From Zoogloea sp. (lineage in GTDB: Bacteria > Pseudomonadota > Gammaproteobacteria > Burkholderiales > Rhodocyclaceae): a stretch of DNA of 64,000 nucleotides. Position 1 is the first letter of the stretch, and every line of letters starts with the position of its first letter. The position numbers and the translations under genes were made by a program. The stretch lies in assembly GCF_030157465.1 (NCBI RefSeq), contig NZ_JAOAUU010000167.1:18906-82905 (forward strand). The letters are read 5' to 3'. The notes beneath the pieces are model-generated. The model saw only the letters and a program-made list of their open reading frames with translations, did no database searches and was not told the DNA's origin. Positions 30,157 through 37,836 of the stretch are shown piece after piece.

Positions 30157-31035
30157 ATGATTACCGGTTCGATTGTCGCCATCGTCACGCCGATGCACGA
30201 GGATGGCAGCCTGGATATTGCCCGTTTCCGCAGCCTGATCGATTTCCACATCAAGGAAGGCACCGACGGCATCGTCGTTGTCGGTACTACCGGCGAGTCC
30301 CCGACGGTGAACGTGGAAGAGCACTGCGAACTCATTCGCGTCGCTGTCGAGCACTCCGCGGGGCGTACGCCCATCATCGCCGGAACCGGCGCCAACTCGA
30401 CGCGCGAAGCGGTTGAACTGACCGAGTTTTCCCGTCAGGCCGGCGCCGTCGCCGGGTTGTCCGTGGTGCCCTACTACAACCGGCCGACCCAGGAAGGCAT
30501 GTACCAGCACTTCCGCACGATCGCCGAGGCCAGCCCGCTGCCGATGATCCTGTACAACGTGCCGGGTCGCACCGTCGCGGATTTGTCCAACGACACCACC
30601 CTGCGCCTGGCCGAGATTCCCAACATCATCGGCATCAAGGACGCCACTGGGAGCATCGATCGCGCCTGCGACCTGATCGCCCGTGCGCCCAAGGATTTCG
30701 CGCTCTATACCGGCGACGACATGACCGCGATGGCCTTCATGCTGCTGGGTGGCCACGGAACCATCTCGGTTACCGCCAACGTGGCTCCGCGCCTGATGCA
30801 CGAGATGTGCGTCGCAGCCATCAATTGCGACGGCCCGCGTGCCCGCGAGCTCAACGCAAAGCTGGTTGGCCTGCATCGCGATCTGTTCTGCGAAGCCAAT
30901 CCGATTCCGGTGAAGTGGGCCGTCGAGCAGATGGGCCTCATCGGCAGCACCATCCGCCTGCCCCTCACGCGTCTTTCCGAGTCTTTCCACGCACGTGTTC
31001 GCGCGGCCGTGCGTCAGGCCGGCGTCGAAATTTGA
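30157..31035 (+). CDS. dapA: 4-hydroxy-tetrahydrodipicolinate synthase
   Basis: Condenses pyruvate with aspartate semialdehyde, the first committed step to lysine and diaminopimelate. The 292-residue TIM barrel has [14 protein letters not shown], the Tyr in [16 protein letters not shown], and the Schiff-base Lys in [13 protein letters not shown]. The ATG at 30157 gives the family length; the ORF track adds 118 residues upstream that belong to another frame of the HDAC-like gene. It is followed after 44 bases by bamC, the classic dapA-bamC (nlpB/dapX) arrangement. Confidence 0.96.
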   Translation: MITGSIVAIVTPMHEDGSLDIARFRSLIDFHIKEGTDGIVVVGTTGESPTVNVEEHCELIRVAVEHSAGRTPIIAGTGANSTREAVELTEFSRQAGAVAGLSVVPYYNRPTQEGMYQHFRTIAEASPLPMILYNVPGRTVADLSNDTTLRLAEIPNIIGIKDATGSIDRACDLIARAPKDFALYTGDDMTAMAFMLLGGHGTISVTANVAPRLMHEMCVAAINCDGPRARELNAKLVGLHRDLFCEANPIPVKWAVEQMGLIGSTIRLPLTRLSESFHARVRAAVRQAGVEI

Positions 31036-31079
31036 ATCTCTTGCCGTTGAGCGAGTCTTTCCCACCCCGAGGGTTACGC

Positions 31080-32243
31080 ATGCAAAGCCGAATTCTGGCT
31101 TCCGGTGCGACGGTTTTCGTCGCGGTAGCACTTGCCGGATGTTCCGGTTCCTTGCTGGAATCGAAAAAAATCGACTACAAGAGTGCGGCGTCCGCACCGA
31201 CACGGCCTTCCCTGGAGATTCCGCCTGATCTCACCGCACCGACTGCAGATGATCGTTATGCGGTGCCGGACGTGAGTCCCAAGGGTATCGCGACCTTCTC
31301 GGCCTACAGCGCCGAGCGTTCAGGTCAGCCGGCAGCGTCCGGTGCGGCCGCGGTGCCCGGCGTGGTCGCGCCGCAGTTCATCGACAAGATGCGGGTTGAG
31401 CGTTCGGGCTCCCAGCGCTGGCTCGTCGTGCAGGGCACGGCAGACAAGCTGTGGCCACAGGTTCGCGAGTTCTGGCAGGAAAACGGCTTCATTCTCAGTG
31501 TCGATCGTCCCGAGATCGGCGTCATGGAAACCGACTGGGCCGAGAACCGCGCCAAGATCCAGGACGACATCATCCGCCGCACGCTCGGCAAGGTGATCGA
31601 CGGGCTCTACTCGACGCCCGAGCGGGACAAGTACCGCACCCGTCTTGAGACAGGTAGCGAGTCCGGTTCGGTGGAGATCTACATCAGCCACCGCGGCATG
31701 ATGGAAATCTATCCGAACGAAGCCAAGGATCGTACGATCTGGCAACCCCGTGCGGCCGATCCCGAGCTCGAAGCCGAATTCCTGCAGCGCCTCATGGTGC
31801 GCCTTGGCGCTGATGAATCGCGGGCCAAGGCGCAGATCGCCGCGGTGCCCAAGGCCGACAAGGCGATGCTGCAGAGTGCGGCGGACGGTGCCTCGGCACT
31901 GCAGGTCCAGGAAGGTTTCGACCGTGCCTGGCGGCGTGTCGGCCTAGCCCTCGATAGGGTTGGTTTTACCGTTGAAGACCGCGATCGCACGCAGGGCATT
32001 TATTACGTGCGTTATGTTGATCCGGAAGCGGATGCCAAGAAGAAGGCTGACGAAGGCATTCTTTCGAAGCTCGCCTTCTGGCGCAGCGACAAGCCCCAGG
32101 TGGCGAGCGGCAGTCAATACCGCATCTACGTCAAGGGTGAGGATTCGGCATCGACGGTGAAGGTTCTGACCCGTGAAGGCGGAACGGATACCTCTGATTC
32201 GGCACGCAGGATTCTCGGGCTGTTGCACCAGCAATTGAAATAA
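31080..32243 (+). CDS. bamC: Outer-membrane assembly lipoprotein BamC
   Basis: An accessory lipoprotein of the BAM beta-barrel assembly complex. The 387-residue product has a lipobox VALAGC, an unstructured N-terminal segment including SLEIPPDLTAPTADDRYAVP (the BamD-binding region), then two helix-grip domains (RWLVVQGTADKLWPQVREFW and ALQVQEGFDRAWRRVGLALDR). The start ATG at 31080 is directly before the signal peptide; the ORF-track start lies within dapA. Confidence 0.93.
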   Translation: MQSRILASGATVFVAVALAGCSGSLLESKKIDYKSAASAPTRPSLEIPPDLTAPTADDRYAVPDVSPKGIATFSAYSAERSGQPAASGAAAVPGVVAPQFIDKMRVERSGSQRWLVVQGTADKLWPQVREFWQENGFILSVDRPEIGVMETDWAENRAKIQDDIIRRTLGKVIDGLYSTPERDKYRTRLETGSESGSVEIYISHRGMMEIYPNEAKDRTIWQPRAADPELEAEFLQRLMVRLGADESRAKAQIAAVPKADKAMLQSAADGASALQVQEGFDRAWRRVGLALDRVGFTVEDRDRTQGIYYVRYVDPEADAKKKADEGILSKLAFWRSDKPQVASGSQYRIYVKGEDSASTVKVLTREGGTDTSDSARRILGLLHQQLK

Positions 32244-32266
32244 GGGCGCCCAGCCGCATGCAAAGC

Positions 32267-32293
32267 AAAACGCCGGTTTTTCCGGCGTTTTTT
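32267..32293 (+). terminator. Terminator after dapA-bamC
   Basis: ACGCCGG-TTTTT-CCGGCGT followed by T residues and preceded by A residues, about 25 bases after the bamC stop. Confidence 0.85.
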
Positions 32294-32341
32294 ATTACGT
32301 GTTTTGCACTGCGCTGTATTTCGCAGTATTTCTCTGGACGT

Positions 32342-32371
32342 AAAAAAGCCAACCCTCAGGTTGGCTTTTTT
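32342..32371. terminator. Terminator facing the small lipoprotein gene
   Basis: AGCCAACC-CTCA-GGTTGGCT flanked by A and T runs. It works on the minus strand for the Ala/Pro-rich lipoprotein gene and can act in both directions. Confidence 0.85.
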
Positions 32372-32387
32372 ATCGCCTGCAGAAAAA

Positions 32388-32675
32388 TTACTTCTTCTCG
32401 GCGGTAGCAGCGGCAGCAGCAGCGGCGTTTTCAGCGCTGTTGGCAGCGGCCGGAGCAGCGGCTTCAGCCGGCTTGGCATCAGCAGCCGGGGCGGCAGCTT
32501 CAGCGGGCTTGGCTTCGGCAGCCGGAGCAGCGGCCGGTGCAGCTTCAGCGGGCTTGGCTTCAGCAGCCGGGGCAGCAGCGGGGGCCGGAGCTTCGACGGG
32601 CTTCGGCTCTTCCTTCTTGCCGCAGGCGGTAACAGCGAGTGCAACGAGAGCAGCAACCAGGAGAGATTGTTTCAT
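32388..32675 (-). CDS. Small Ala/Pro/Lys/Glu-repeat lipoprotein
   Basis: 95 residues: an N-terminal lipoprotein signal with lipobox VTAC, a charged KKEEPKP stretch, then repeats of the type AEAKPAEAAPAA to the C-terminus ending EKK. The repeat is visible in the DNA as recurring GCTTCAGC(G/C)GGCTTGG units. No enzymatic domain is present. Such extended Ala/Pro lipoproteins may span the periplasm or tether to the wall, but that is inference. It has its own terminator and stands between two convergent/divergent units. Confidence 0.8.
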   Translation of the reverse strand: MKQSLLVAALVALAVTACGKKEEPKPVEAPAPAAAPAAEAKPAEAAPAAAPAAEAKPAEAAAPAADAKPAEAAAPAAANSAENAAAAAAATAEKK

Positions 32676-32848
32676 TGTTGGTTTCCCTTATCGATAAATG
32701 AAGTACAGCAAGCTAAATCCAGGAGCAATCAGGTGGGGAACCCGATCTGGCCCGAATGCTATCACGGAGGAAGTGCTTGAATAAAGACATTGTTGCGTTG
32801 CCGCAACAGGCTTGGACGGCTGTCAAGTACCCTCTCGCGCTTTTGAGC

Positions 32849-33976
32849 TTATTTCATCAAATTTTTTGATGGGTGTGCGAAGCCGCAGCAATACCAGTCG
32901 TAAAGGAGGGCTATTCCTTCTTCGGAAAGTCCGGCAATTGTGTCGAGGTCGCGCTTGTCTGCAAGCTGCTCGAAGATTGCCTGGTCTGCACCTTCGATCG
33001 GCACGGGTTCGCCGTTGATGAAGAACTGGCCGGCGGAAAACAGCAGCAGACTGCAGGCGTCGAGTCGGTACCCCTGGGCGCAGGCGTTAAGGAATTCTTC
33101 GTGCTCCAGGGGCTCGTCCGGGGAGTCGAAGAAGATGTGGGCTTTGGGCTCGGTGAGATAGACGCCGAGAAAGCTGCGGATGTCCTCACGGCTCCAGGTG
33201 ATGCGCTGGAGGGTGTCGGCAACACGATCGATCATGGCTTCGCCGATCTGGGCCGAATGGGCCTGGTGTTTCAGGTCGGGGTCGGCGTAGATGCCGTCCA
33301 GTTGCAGGGTGTCCTGCAGGTAGATCAGGAATTGCTGGCCCAGCTCCTGGGTTGTGGGAGAGCGGAAGCCGATGGAATAAGTGGTGCATTCGCCGATGGC
33401 GATGCCGTTGTGGGCCCAGTGCGGCGGCAGGTAAAGCATGTCGCCCGGCTCGAGCACCCAGTCGTGGACGGGGCGGAAGTCCTGCAGGATCTTGAGCGGG
33501 GCATCCTCGATGAGCGCCCGGTCGTCCTGGTCGCTGATCAGCCAGCGACGCTGGCCGATGCCCTGGAGCAGGAAGACATCGTAGTTGTCGAAATGAGGGC
33601 CCACGCCGCCGCCATCTACGGCGTAGCTGACCATCAGGTCATCTAGGCGTGCCTGGGGGATGAAGTCGAAGCTGTGAAGGAGCTTGTCGCCATCAGGGCA
33701 GACGAGGTTGAGACCTTGCACCAGCACCGTCCAGGGCTGCTTCTTGCGCCGCAGGTCGGCTGCCTTTTGAGGGCCGTGGATGACTTCCCAGTGGGTGTCG
33801 TCGTGGGTGACGTAGCGGGATTCAACGTCAGGGTCGCGGGCGAGCGAGAACAGCTCGTCCTTCGAGAGCACGCCGCTGAAGCCGGGAACCGCCTGGCGAA
33901 TGAGGAGCGGTTTTTTTTGCCAGTATTCGGCGAGGAATTCCTCGACCGACAGGCCGCCAAGAAGTGTTTTGATCAT
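32849..33976 (-). CDS. roxA: Cupin/JmjC ribosomal-protein arginine hydroxylase (RoxA/YcfD family)
   Basis: A 375-residue 2-oxoglutarate/Fe(II) oxygenase; E. coli YcfD hydroxylates an Arg of ribosomal protein L16. The JmjC core shows the HxD iron ligands in GPHFDNYDVFLLQG, the GDMLYLPPHWAHNG strand with the distal His, and YSIGFRSPTTQEL. The N-terminus LAEYWQKKPLLIRQA is also diagnostic. A C-terminal winged-helix-like part completes the family architecture. It is divergent from rlmD, another ribosome modifier, across a short shared promoter region. Confidence 0.9.
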   Translation of the reverse strand: MIKTLLGGLSVEEFLAEYWQKKPLLIRQAVPGFSGVLSKDELFSLARDPDVESRYVTHDDTHWEVIHGPQKAADLRRKKQPWTVLVQGLNLVCPDGDKLLHSFDFIPQARLDDLMVSYAVDGGGVGPHFDNYDVFLLQGIGQRRWLISDQDDRALIEDAPLKILQDFRPVHDWVLEPGDMLYLPPHWAHNGIAIGECTTYSIGFRSPTTQELGQQFLIYLQDTLQLDGIYADPDLKHQAHSAQIGEAMIDRVADTLQRITWSREDIRSFLGVYLTEPKAHIFFDSPDEPLEHEEFLNACAQGYRLDACSLLLFSAGQFFINGEPVPIEGADQAIFEQLADKRDLDTIAGLSEEGIALLYDWYCCGFAHPSKNLMK

Positions 33977-33998
33977 CGGGCAATTATAGCCTGCCGCC

Positions 33999-34026
33999 TT
34001 GCAATGGCCGGTCCCGCCGCTAAAAT
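33999..34026 (+). promoter_or_regulatory. Candidate sigma70 promoter of rlmD
   Basis: TTGCAA (33999-34004), a 16-base spacer, TAAAAT (34021-34026). The predicted start near 34033 lies after the upstream in-frame ATG (34025) and before the ATG at 34055, which supports the latter as the true start. Confidence 0.55.
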
Positions 34027-34054
34027 GGCCCCCTTCATTTCCGGACCCAAAGCC

Positions 34055-35353
34055 ATGCGCGAAGCCGTCATCGAGTCACTGGACCACGAAGGGCGGGGTG
34101 TTGCCCGCGTCGACGGGAAGGCGATCTTTATCGAGGGCGCCCTGCCCGGCGAGCGGGTGACGTTTTCATCCTACCGGGTCAAGCCGAACTTCGAGCAGGC
34201 TGAAGTCGTGCGTGTGCTTTCGCCCAGTTCCCGCCGTGTCACGCCGCGGTGTCCGCATTTCGGTGTCTGCGGTGGCTGCAGCATGCAGCACCTGGAGCCC
34301 GATGCCCAGGTGGCAGCCAAGCAGCGGGTGCTCGAAAACGCGCTCTGGCACATCGGCCGGGCCAGGCCGGACGTAATCTATCCGGCCATCGTCGGCCCTG
34401 CCTGGGGCTATCGTTACCGGGCGCGGCTCTCGGTGCGGGTGGTGCCGGGCAAGGGTGGCTTGCTTGTCGGATTTCACGAGCGGCGCAGCAGCGCTGTGGC
34501 GCCCATGGAGAGCTGCGCAATCCTGCCGCCGCATGTCTCGGCGATGGTGCCGCGCCTGCGCGAGCTGCTAGCCGGGCTGTCGGTGCGGGAGGGTTTTCCG
34601 CAGATCGAGATTGCCGTTGGCGAAGGCCTTGTCGCGCTGGTCTTTCGCAACCTGCAGCCGCTCAGCGCTGCCGACGATGCCCGCTTTGCGGCCTTTGCCG
34701 AGGCCGAGAATGTGCAGGTATGGCTTCAGCCGGGCGGGCCGGATTCGGCCTTTCGTCTTTACCCGGTCGACGCGCCGGGGCTGGCTTACACCTTGCCGGA
34801 GTTCGGCGTGTCGATGGCCTTTCGGCCGACCGATTTCACGCAGGTCAACATGGACATCAACCGCCTGCTGATGCGCCGCACGATGCAGCTTCTTGACCCA
34901 CGGCCGGGCGAACGCATTGCCGACCTGTTCTGCGGGCTGGGCAATTTCAGCCTGCCAATGGCCCGCCTGGGTGCCCGGGTGGTGGGTGTCGAAGGCAGCG
35001 AGGCGCTGGTGCGGCGTGCGGGTGAAAATGCGGCGGAGAACGGTCTTGCCGGGCGCTGCGAATTTTATGCAGCGAATCTCTTCGAAGCCACCGAAGACAG
35101 CCTGGCCGCCCTTGGCCCGCTGGACAAGCTGCTCATCGACCCGCCGCGGGAGGGTGCCCTCGCGGTGGTCAGGGCCCTCGGCGCAGCATCGCCCAGGCGC
35201 ATCGTTTATGTGTCGTGCAATCCGGCAACGCTGGCCCGCGACTGCGCCGTGCTGATCAAGGAGAAGGGTTACACGCTCAAGGGCGCCGGTATCGCCAACA
35301 TGTTCCCGCAGACCTCGCACGTGGAGTCGATTGCGCTTTTTGAGCGTGACTGA
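34055..35353 (+). CDS. rlmD: 23S rRNA (uracil-1939-C5)-methyltransferase RlmD
   Basis: SAM-dependent m5U methylation of 23S rRNA. The 432-residue product has an N-terminal TRAM domain (AVIESLDHEGRGVARVDGKAIFIEGALPGE), a [4Fe-4S] cluster motif PHFGVCGGCSMQHL with a fourth Cys in ESCAILPP, and a C-terminal Rossmann methyltransferase domain with DLFCGLGNFSLPMA and catalytic Cys in YVSCNPATLARD. The start at 34055 gives almost exactly the E. coli length and agrees with the promoter just upstream. Confidence 0.93.
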   Translation: MREAVIESLDHEGRGVARVDGKAIFIEGALPGERVTFSSYRVKPNFEQAEVVRVLSPSSRRVTPRCPHFGVCGGCSMQHLEPDAQVAAKQRVLENALWHIGRARPDVIYPAIVGPAWGYRYRARLSVRVVPGKGGLLVGFHERRSSAVAPMESCAILPPHVSAMVPRLRELLAGLSVREGFPQIEIAVGEGLVALVFRNLQPLSAADDARFAAFAEAENVQVWLQPGGPDSAFRLYPVDAPGLAYTLPEFGVSMAFRPTDFTQVNMDINRLLMRRTMQLLDPRPGERIADLFCGLGNFSLPMARLGARVVGVEGSEALVRRAGENAAENGLAGRCEFYAANLFEATEDSLAALGPLDKLLIDPPREGALAVVRALGAASPRRIVYVSCNPATLARDCAVLIKEKGYTLKGAGIANMFPQTSHVESIALFERD

Positions 35354-35363
35354 CGGCAGCATT

Positions 35364-35394
35364 AAAAAAGGCGACCCGAAGGGCCGCCTTTTTT
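35364..35394. terminator. Bidirectional terminator between rlmD and the BI-1 gene
   Basis: AAAAAAGGCG-A-CCC / GGG-C-CGCCTTTTTT closing on a GAA loop with one A/C mismatch, between convergent genes. Confidence 0.85.
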
Positions 35395-35410
35395 GTTGCG
35401 CTGAAAATGC

Positions 35411-36097
35411 TCAGTCGCGGTCGCCGCCAAAAGCCATGATGAGGTTCAGCAGGCTGGTGAAGACGTTGTAGACGTCCAGGTACACCGCCAGCGTGGCTGT
35501 CACGTAGTTGGTTTCGCCGCCCCGCACGATGTTGCTGATGTCGTAGAGGATGTAGCCCGAGAACAGCAGCACGACGGCCGCCGAGATCACCAGGTGCAGC
35601 ACCGGCATCTGCAGGAAGATGTTGGCGACAACTGCCAGCAGGACGACCACCAGGCCAACGGTGAGGAACTTGCCCATGTTGGTGAAATCACGCTTCGACA
35701 CGCTGGCAATGCCGGCCATCGTGGCGAAGATCGCGCCGGTGCCGCCCGCCGCCAGGGCGATCATCGAGCCGCCATTGGAGAAGCCGAGTGCTGCCTGCAG
35801 GATGCGCGACAACATCAGGCCCATGAAGAAGGTGAAGCCCAATAGCAGTGCGACGCCGAGGCCGTTGTTCTTGTTCTTTTCGATGCCATAGAAGAAGGCG
35901 AACGAAATTCCCAGGAACAGCGCAAAGGCGATGAACGGGCTGCCGGCCATGAACGAAAACTGCATTTGCACGCCCAGGAGCGCACCGGCAACGGTCGGCA
36001 CCATGGTGAGTGCGAGCAGCATGTAAGTATTGCGCAGCACGCGGTTGGCGCTTTGCGACAAAACCTGCGTTTGCTGACCGTAAGTGTCGAGTTGCAT
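35411..36097 (-). CDS. Bax inhibitor-1 / YccA family membrane protein
   Basis: A 228-residue protein with seven membrane helices of the BI-1/TMBIM family (E. coli YbhL/YccA). RVLRNTYMLLALTMVPTVAGALLG begins the first helix; the C-terminal signature is GYILYDISNIVRGGETNYVTATLAVYLDVYN. The conserved Asp residues near the end of helices 6-7 act as a pH-sensitive latch in structural homologues. In E. coli the YccA relative modulates FtsH. The start is the ATG at 36097 after ACGGAGGA. Confidence 0.9.
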   Translation of the reverse strand: MQLDTYGQQTQVLSQSANRVLRNTYMLLALTMVPTVAGALLGVQMQFSFMAGSPFIAFALFLGISFAFFYGIEKNKNNGLGVALLLGFTFFMGLMLSRILQAALGFSNGGSMIALAAGGTGAIFATMAGIASVSKRDFTNMGKFLTVGLVVVLLAVVANIFLQMPVLHLVISAAVVLLFSGYILYDISNIVRGGETNYVTATLAVYLDVYNVFTSLLNLIMAFGGDRD

Positions 36098-36206
36098 GAA
36101 AATCCTCCGTATTGATATAAAGCAGTATGGCCTGCCGTGTTTGAGAGTATCCAAGGCCGGTTAAAGTTTCAACCATGAGTCATCACCTGCGCTCGCCCGG
36201 CCCGGC

Positions 36207-36234
36207 TTGGCAAGGCCGCGCGTCGTGTTAGAAT
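36207..36234 (+). promoter_or_regulatory. Promoter of tRNA-Ser
   Basis: TTGGCA (36207-36212), 16 bases, TAGAAT (36229-36234). Both hexamers are one base from consensus; the predicted start is about five bases before the mature tRNA. Confidence 0.6.
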
Positions 36235-36245
36235 GCGCGCCCTGT

Positions 36246-36333
36246 GGAGGTGTGGCAGAGTGGTCGATTGCACCGGTCTTGAAAACCGGCGGCCCGAAAG
36301 GGTCCGTGAGTTCGAATCTCACCGCCTCCGCCA
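36246..36333 (+). tRNA. tRNA-Ser (anticodon UGA)
   Basis: 88 bases including encoded CCA. The acceptor arms GGAGGTG and CGCCTCC pair with one G-T; discriminator G is followed by CCA. The anticodon stem CCGGT/ACCGG encloses the loop CTTGAAA, anticodon TGA at 36280-36282, reading UCA-type serine codons. The long variable arm (GCGGCCCGAAAGGGTCCGT) marks a class II tRNA, and the T-loop is TTCGAAT. Confidence 0.97.
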
Positions 36334-36341
36334 GTTTTGAT

Positions 36342-36371
36342 AAAAAGCCCTTGTTTTTAGAGGGCTTTTTT
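36342..36371 (+). terminator. Terminator of tRNA-Ser
   Basis: AAAAAGCCCT and AGGGCTTTTT arms around a T-rich loop, nine bases after the CCA end. Confidence 0.8.
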
Positions 36372-36624
36372 GTCGTCTGATTTTCCTGGCATGCCGTTCG
36401 GTGTGCCATCGGTTTTTCTGCTTGCCATCCGCCCCCGGTTTTCCGAGTCATTGCGCGTGGAGCGTAACTTTTGCGCCGGAAGCTTGTCGGACGCCAACAC
36501 GCGCCGCTTTCTTTGCAGGTTCGATACCCCTGGCGCTGGGGGCAATCGGGCCTCGAGACTGAACTGGCAGGAATGTCGGGGCCGGCCTTCGGCACAAGTC
36601 ACGTAATAAGACGAGGTTTTCAGG

Positions 36625-37833
36625 ATGACTGCTGGATGTTTTCGTCGTATCGGCCTGGCGCTGTTTTTGACGGGCGCCGGCGCGGCCCTTGCCGGGCCGG
36701 TGGCCCCCCGCGAGCGCGCCCAGCCGGCTCAGGCTTGCAGCGAGGCCGGGCGCTGGCTGGCCTTTGATGGCAAGCGGCTCCTGGGGGTGCCTGCCGGCGG
36801 TGTTCTGGCCGATGCGGCGGCGAACGAGGTCGTGCTGATCGGTGAGCAGCACGACGTGGAGGACCATCACCGCTGGCAGCTGCAGGTGCTGGCGGCACTG
36901 CATGCCCAGCGGCCAGACATGGTGATCGGCTTCGAGATGTTTCCCCGGCGCGTGCAGCCCGTGCTCGACCGCTGGGTGAGCGGGCAGTTGAGCACTCAGG
37001 AGTTTTTTGCCCAGGCCGAATGGGAGAAAGTGTGGAATTTCCCCCCGCAGCTTTATCTGCCGCTGTTCGAGTTTGCGCGTATCAACCGCATTCCGATGGT
37101 GGCGCTCAATGTGGACCAGAAGCTCATCCGGGCGATTTCCGAGAAAGGCGGGCAGGCCGTGCCGTTGGTCGAGCGCGATGGTGTCGGGCGTGCGGCGTCA
37201 CCGCCCGCGGCTTATCGCGAGTTTTTGCGTGAGATGCACCTTGCCCACCTGGCCGGGCGAAACCAGGCACCGGGCAGGCAGGGGAGCTTCGAGAATTTCC
37301 TCGACGCCCAGCTGACCTGGGACCGGGCGATGGCCGAAGCGCTGGCCCGGCGTGTTACGCCTGCCGACAGCCCGCAGCGCCCGCTCGTTGTCGGCATCAT
37401 GGGCAGCGGGCATATCCGCTTTGGCCATGGCGTGGCGCACCAGTTGCGCGATCTCGGTGTTACGCGGGTGGCAAGCCTGCTGCCGGCCTCGACGAAAGAG
37501 GAGTGCCGGAGCCTGCAGCCGGGGCTCGCCAGTGCCTTTTTCCTGCTGCCGGAAAAGCCCCAGCCCGCCCCGGAGCCGCCGCGCCTTGGCGTGACGCTCG
37601 AAGAGGGTGAGAAGGGCGTCCGCATCGCGCAGGTGTCGGCCGGCAGCCTGGCCGAAAAATCCGGTCTGCTGGCGGGTGACCGCATTGTCGACATGGCGGG
37701 GCGCCCCGTCACGGGCAGTGCCGACGTGCTCGCCGCGGTTCGACGTCAGCCGCCCGGCACCTGGCTGCCGCTGAAGGTGGCGCGCAAGGATGCGCAGCTC
37801 GAAATTGTCGTCCGCTTTCCGGCGCGGTCCTGA
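36625..37833 (+). CDS. ChaN-family haem-binding-like protein with C-terminal PDZ domain
   Basis: 402 residues with a signal peptide (RRIGLALFLTGAGAALAG), a ChaN/Tiki-superfamily domain (residues ~45-300) and a PDZ domain (~315-400: VRIAQVSAGSLAEKSGLLAGDRIVDMAGRPV). ChaN core motifs are VVLIGEQHDVEDHHRWQ, GFEMFPRRVQPVLDRW and GIMGSGHIRFGHGVAHQL. ChaN of Campylobacter is a haem-binding iron-regulated lipoprotein; no lipobox Cys is seen here, and the Tiki fold is also protease-like. It is followed after three bases by an M1 peptidase, so a PDZ-guided processing pair is conceivable. Confidence 0.82.
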   Translation: MTAGCFRRIGLALFLTGAGAALAGPVAPRERAQPAQACSEAGRWLAFDGKRLLGVPAGGVLADAAANEVVLIGEQHDVEDHHRWQLQVLAALHAQRPDMVIGFEMFPRRVQPVLDRWVSGQLSTQEFFAQAEWEKVWNFPPQLYLPLFEFARINRIPMVALNVDQKLIRAISEKGGQAVPLVERDGVGRAASPPAAYREFLREMHLAHLAGRNQAPGRQGSFENFLDAQLTWDRAMAEALARRVTPADSPQRPLVVGIMGSGHIRFGHGVAHQLRDLGVTRVASLLPASTKEECRSLQPGLASAFFLLPEKPQPAPEPPRLGVTLEEGEKGVRIAQVSAGSLAEKSGLLAGDRIVDMAGRPVTGSADVLAAVRRQPPGTWLPLKVARKDAQLEIVVRFPARS

Positions 37834-37836
37834 GCC

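Noticed and set aside
36519-36545. T-arm-like sequence (CAGGTTCGATACCCCTG) downstream of tRNA-Ser, possibly a tRNA fragment or attachment site
   Set aside because: The stem is imperfect and no acceptor or anticodon arms surround it; there is no sign of an integrase or of a duplicated tRNA 3' end.
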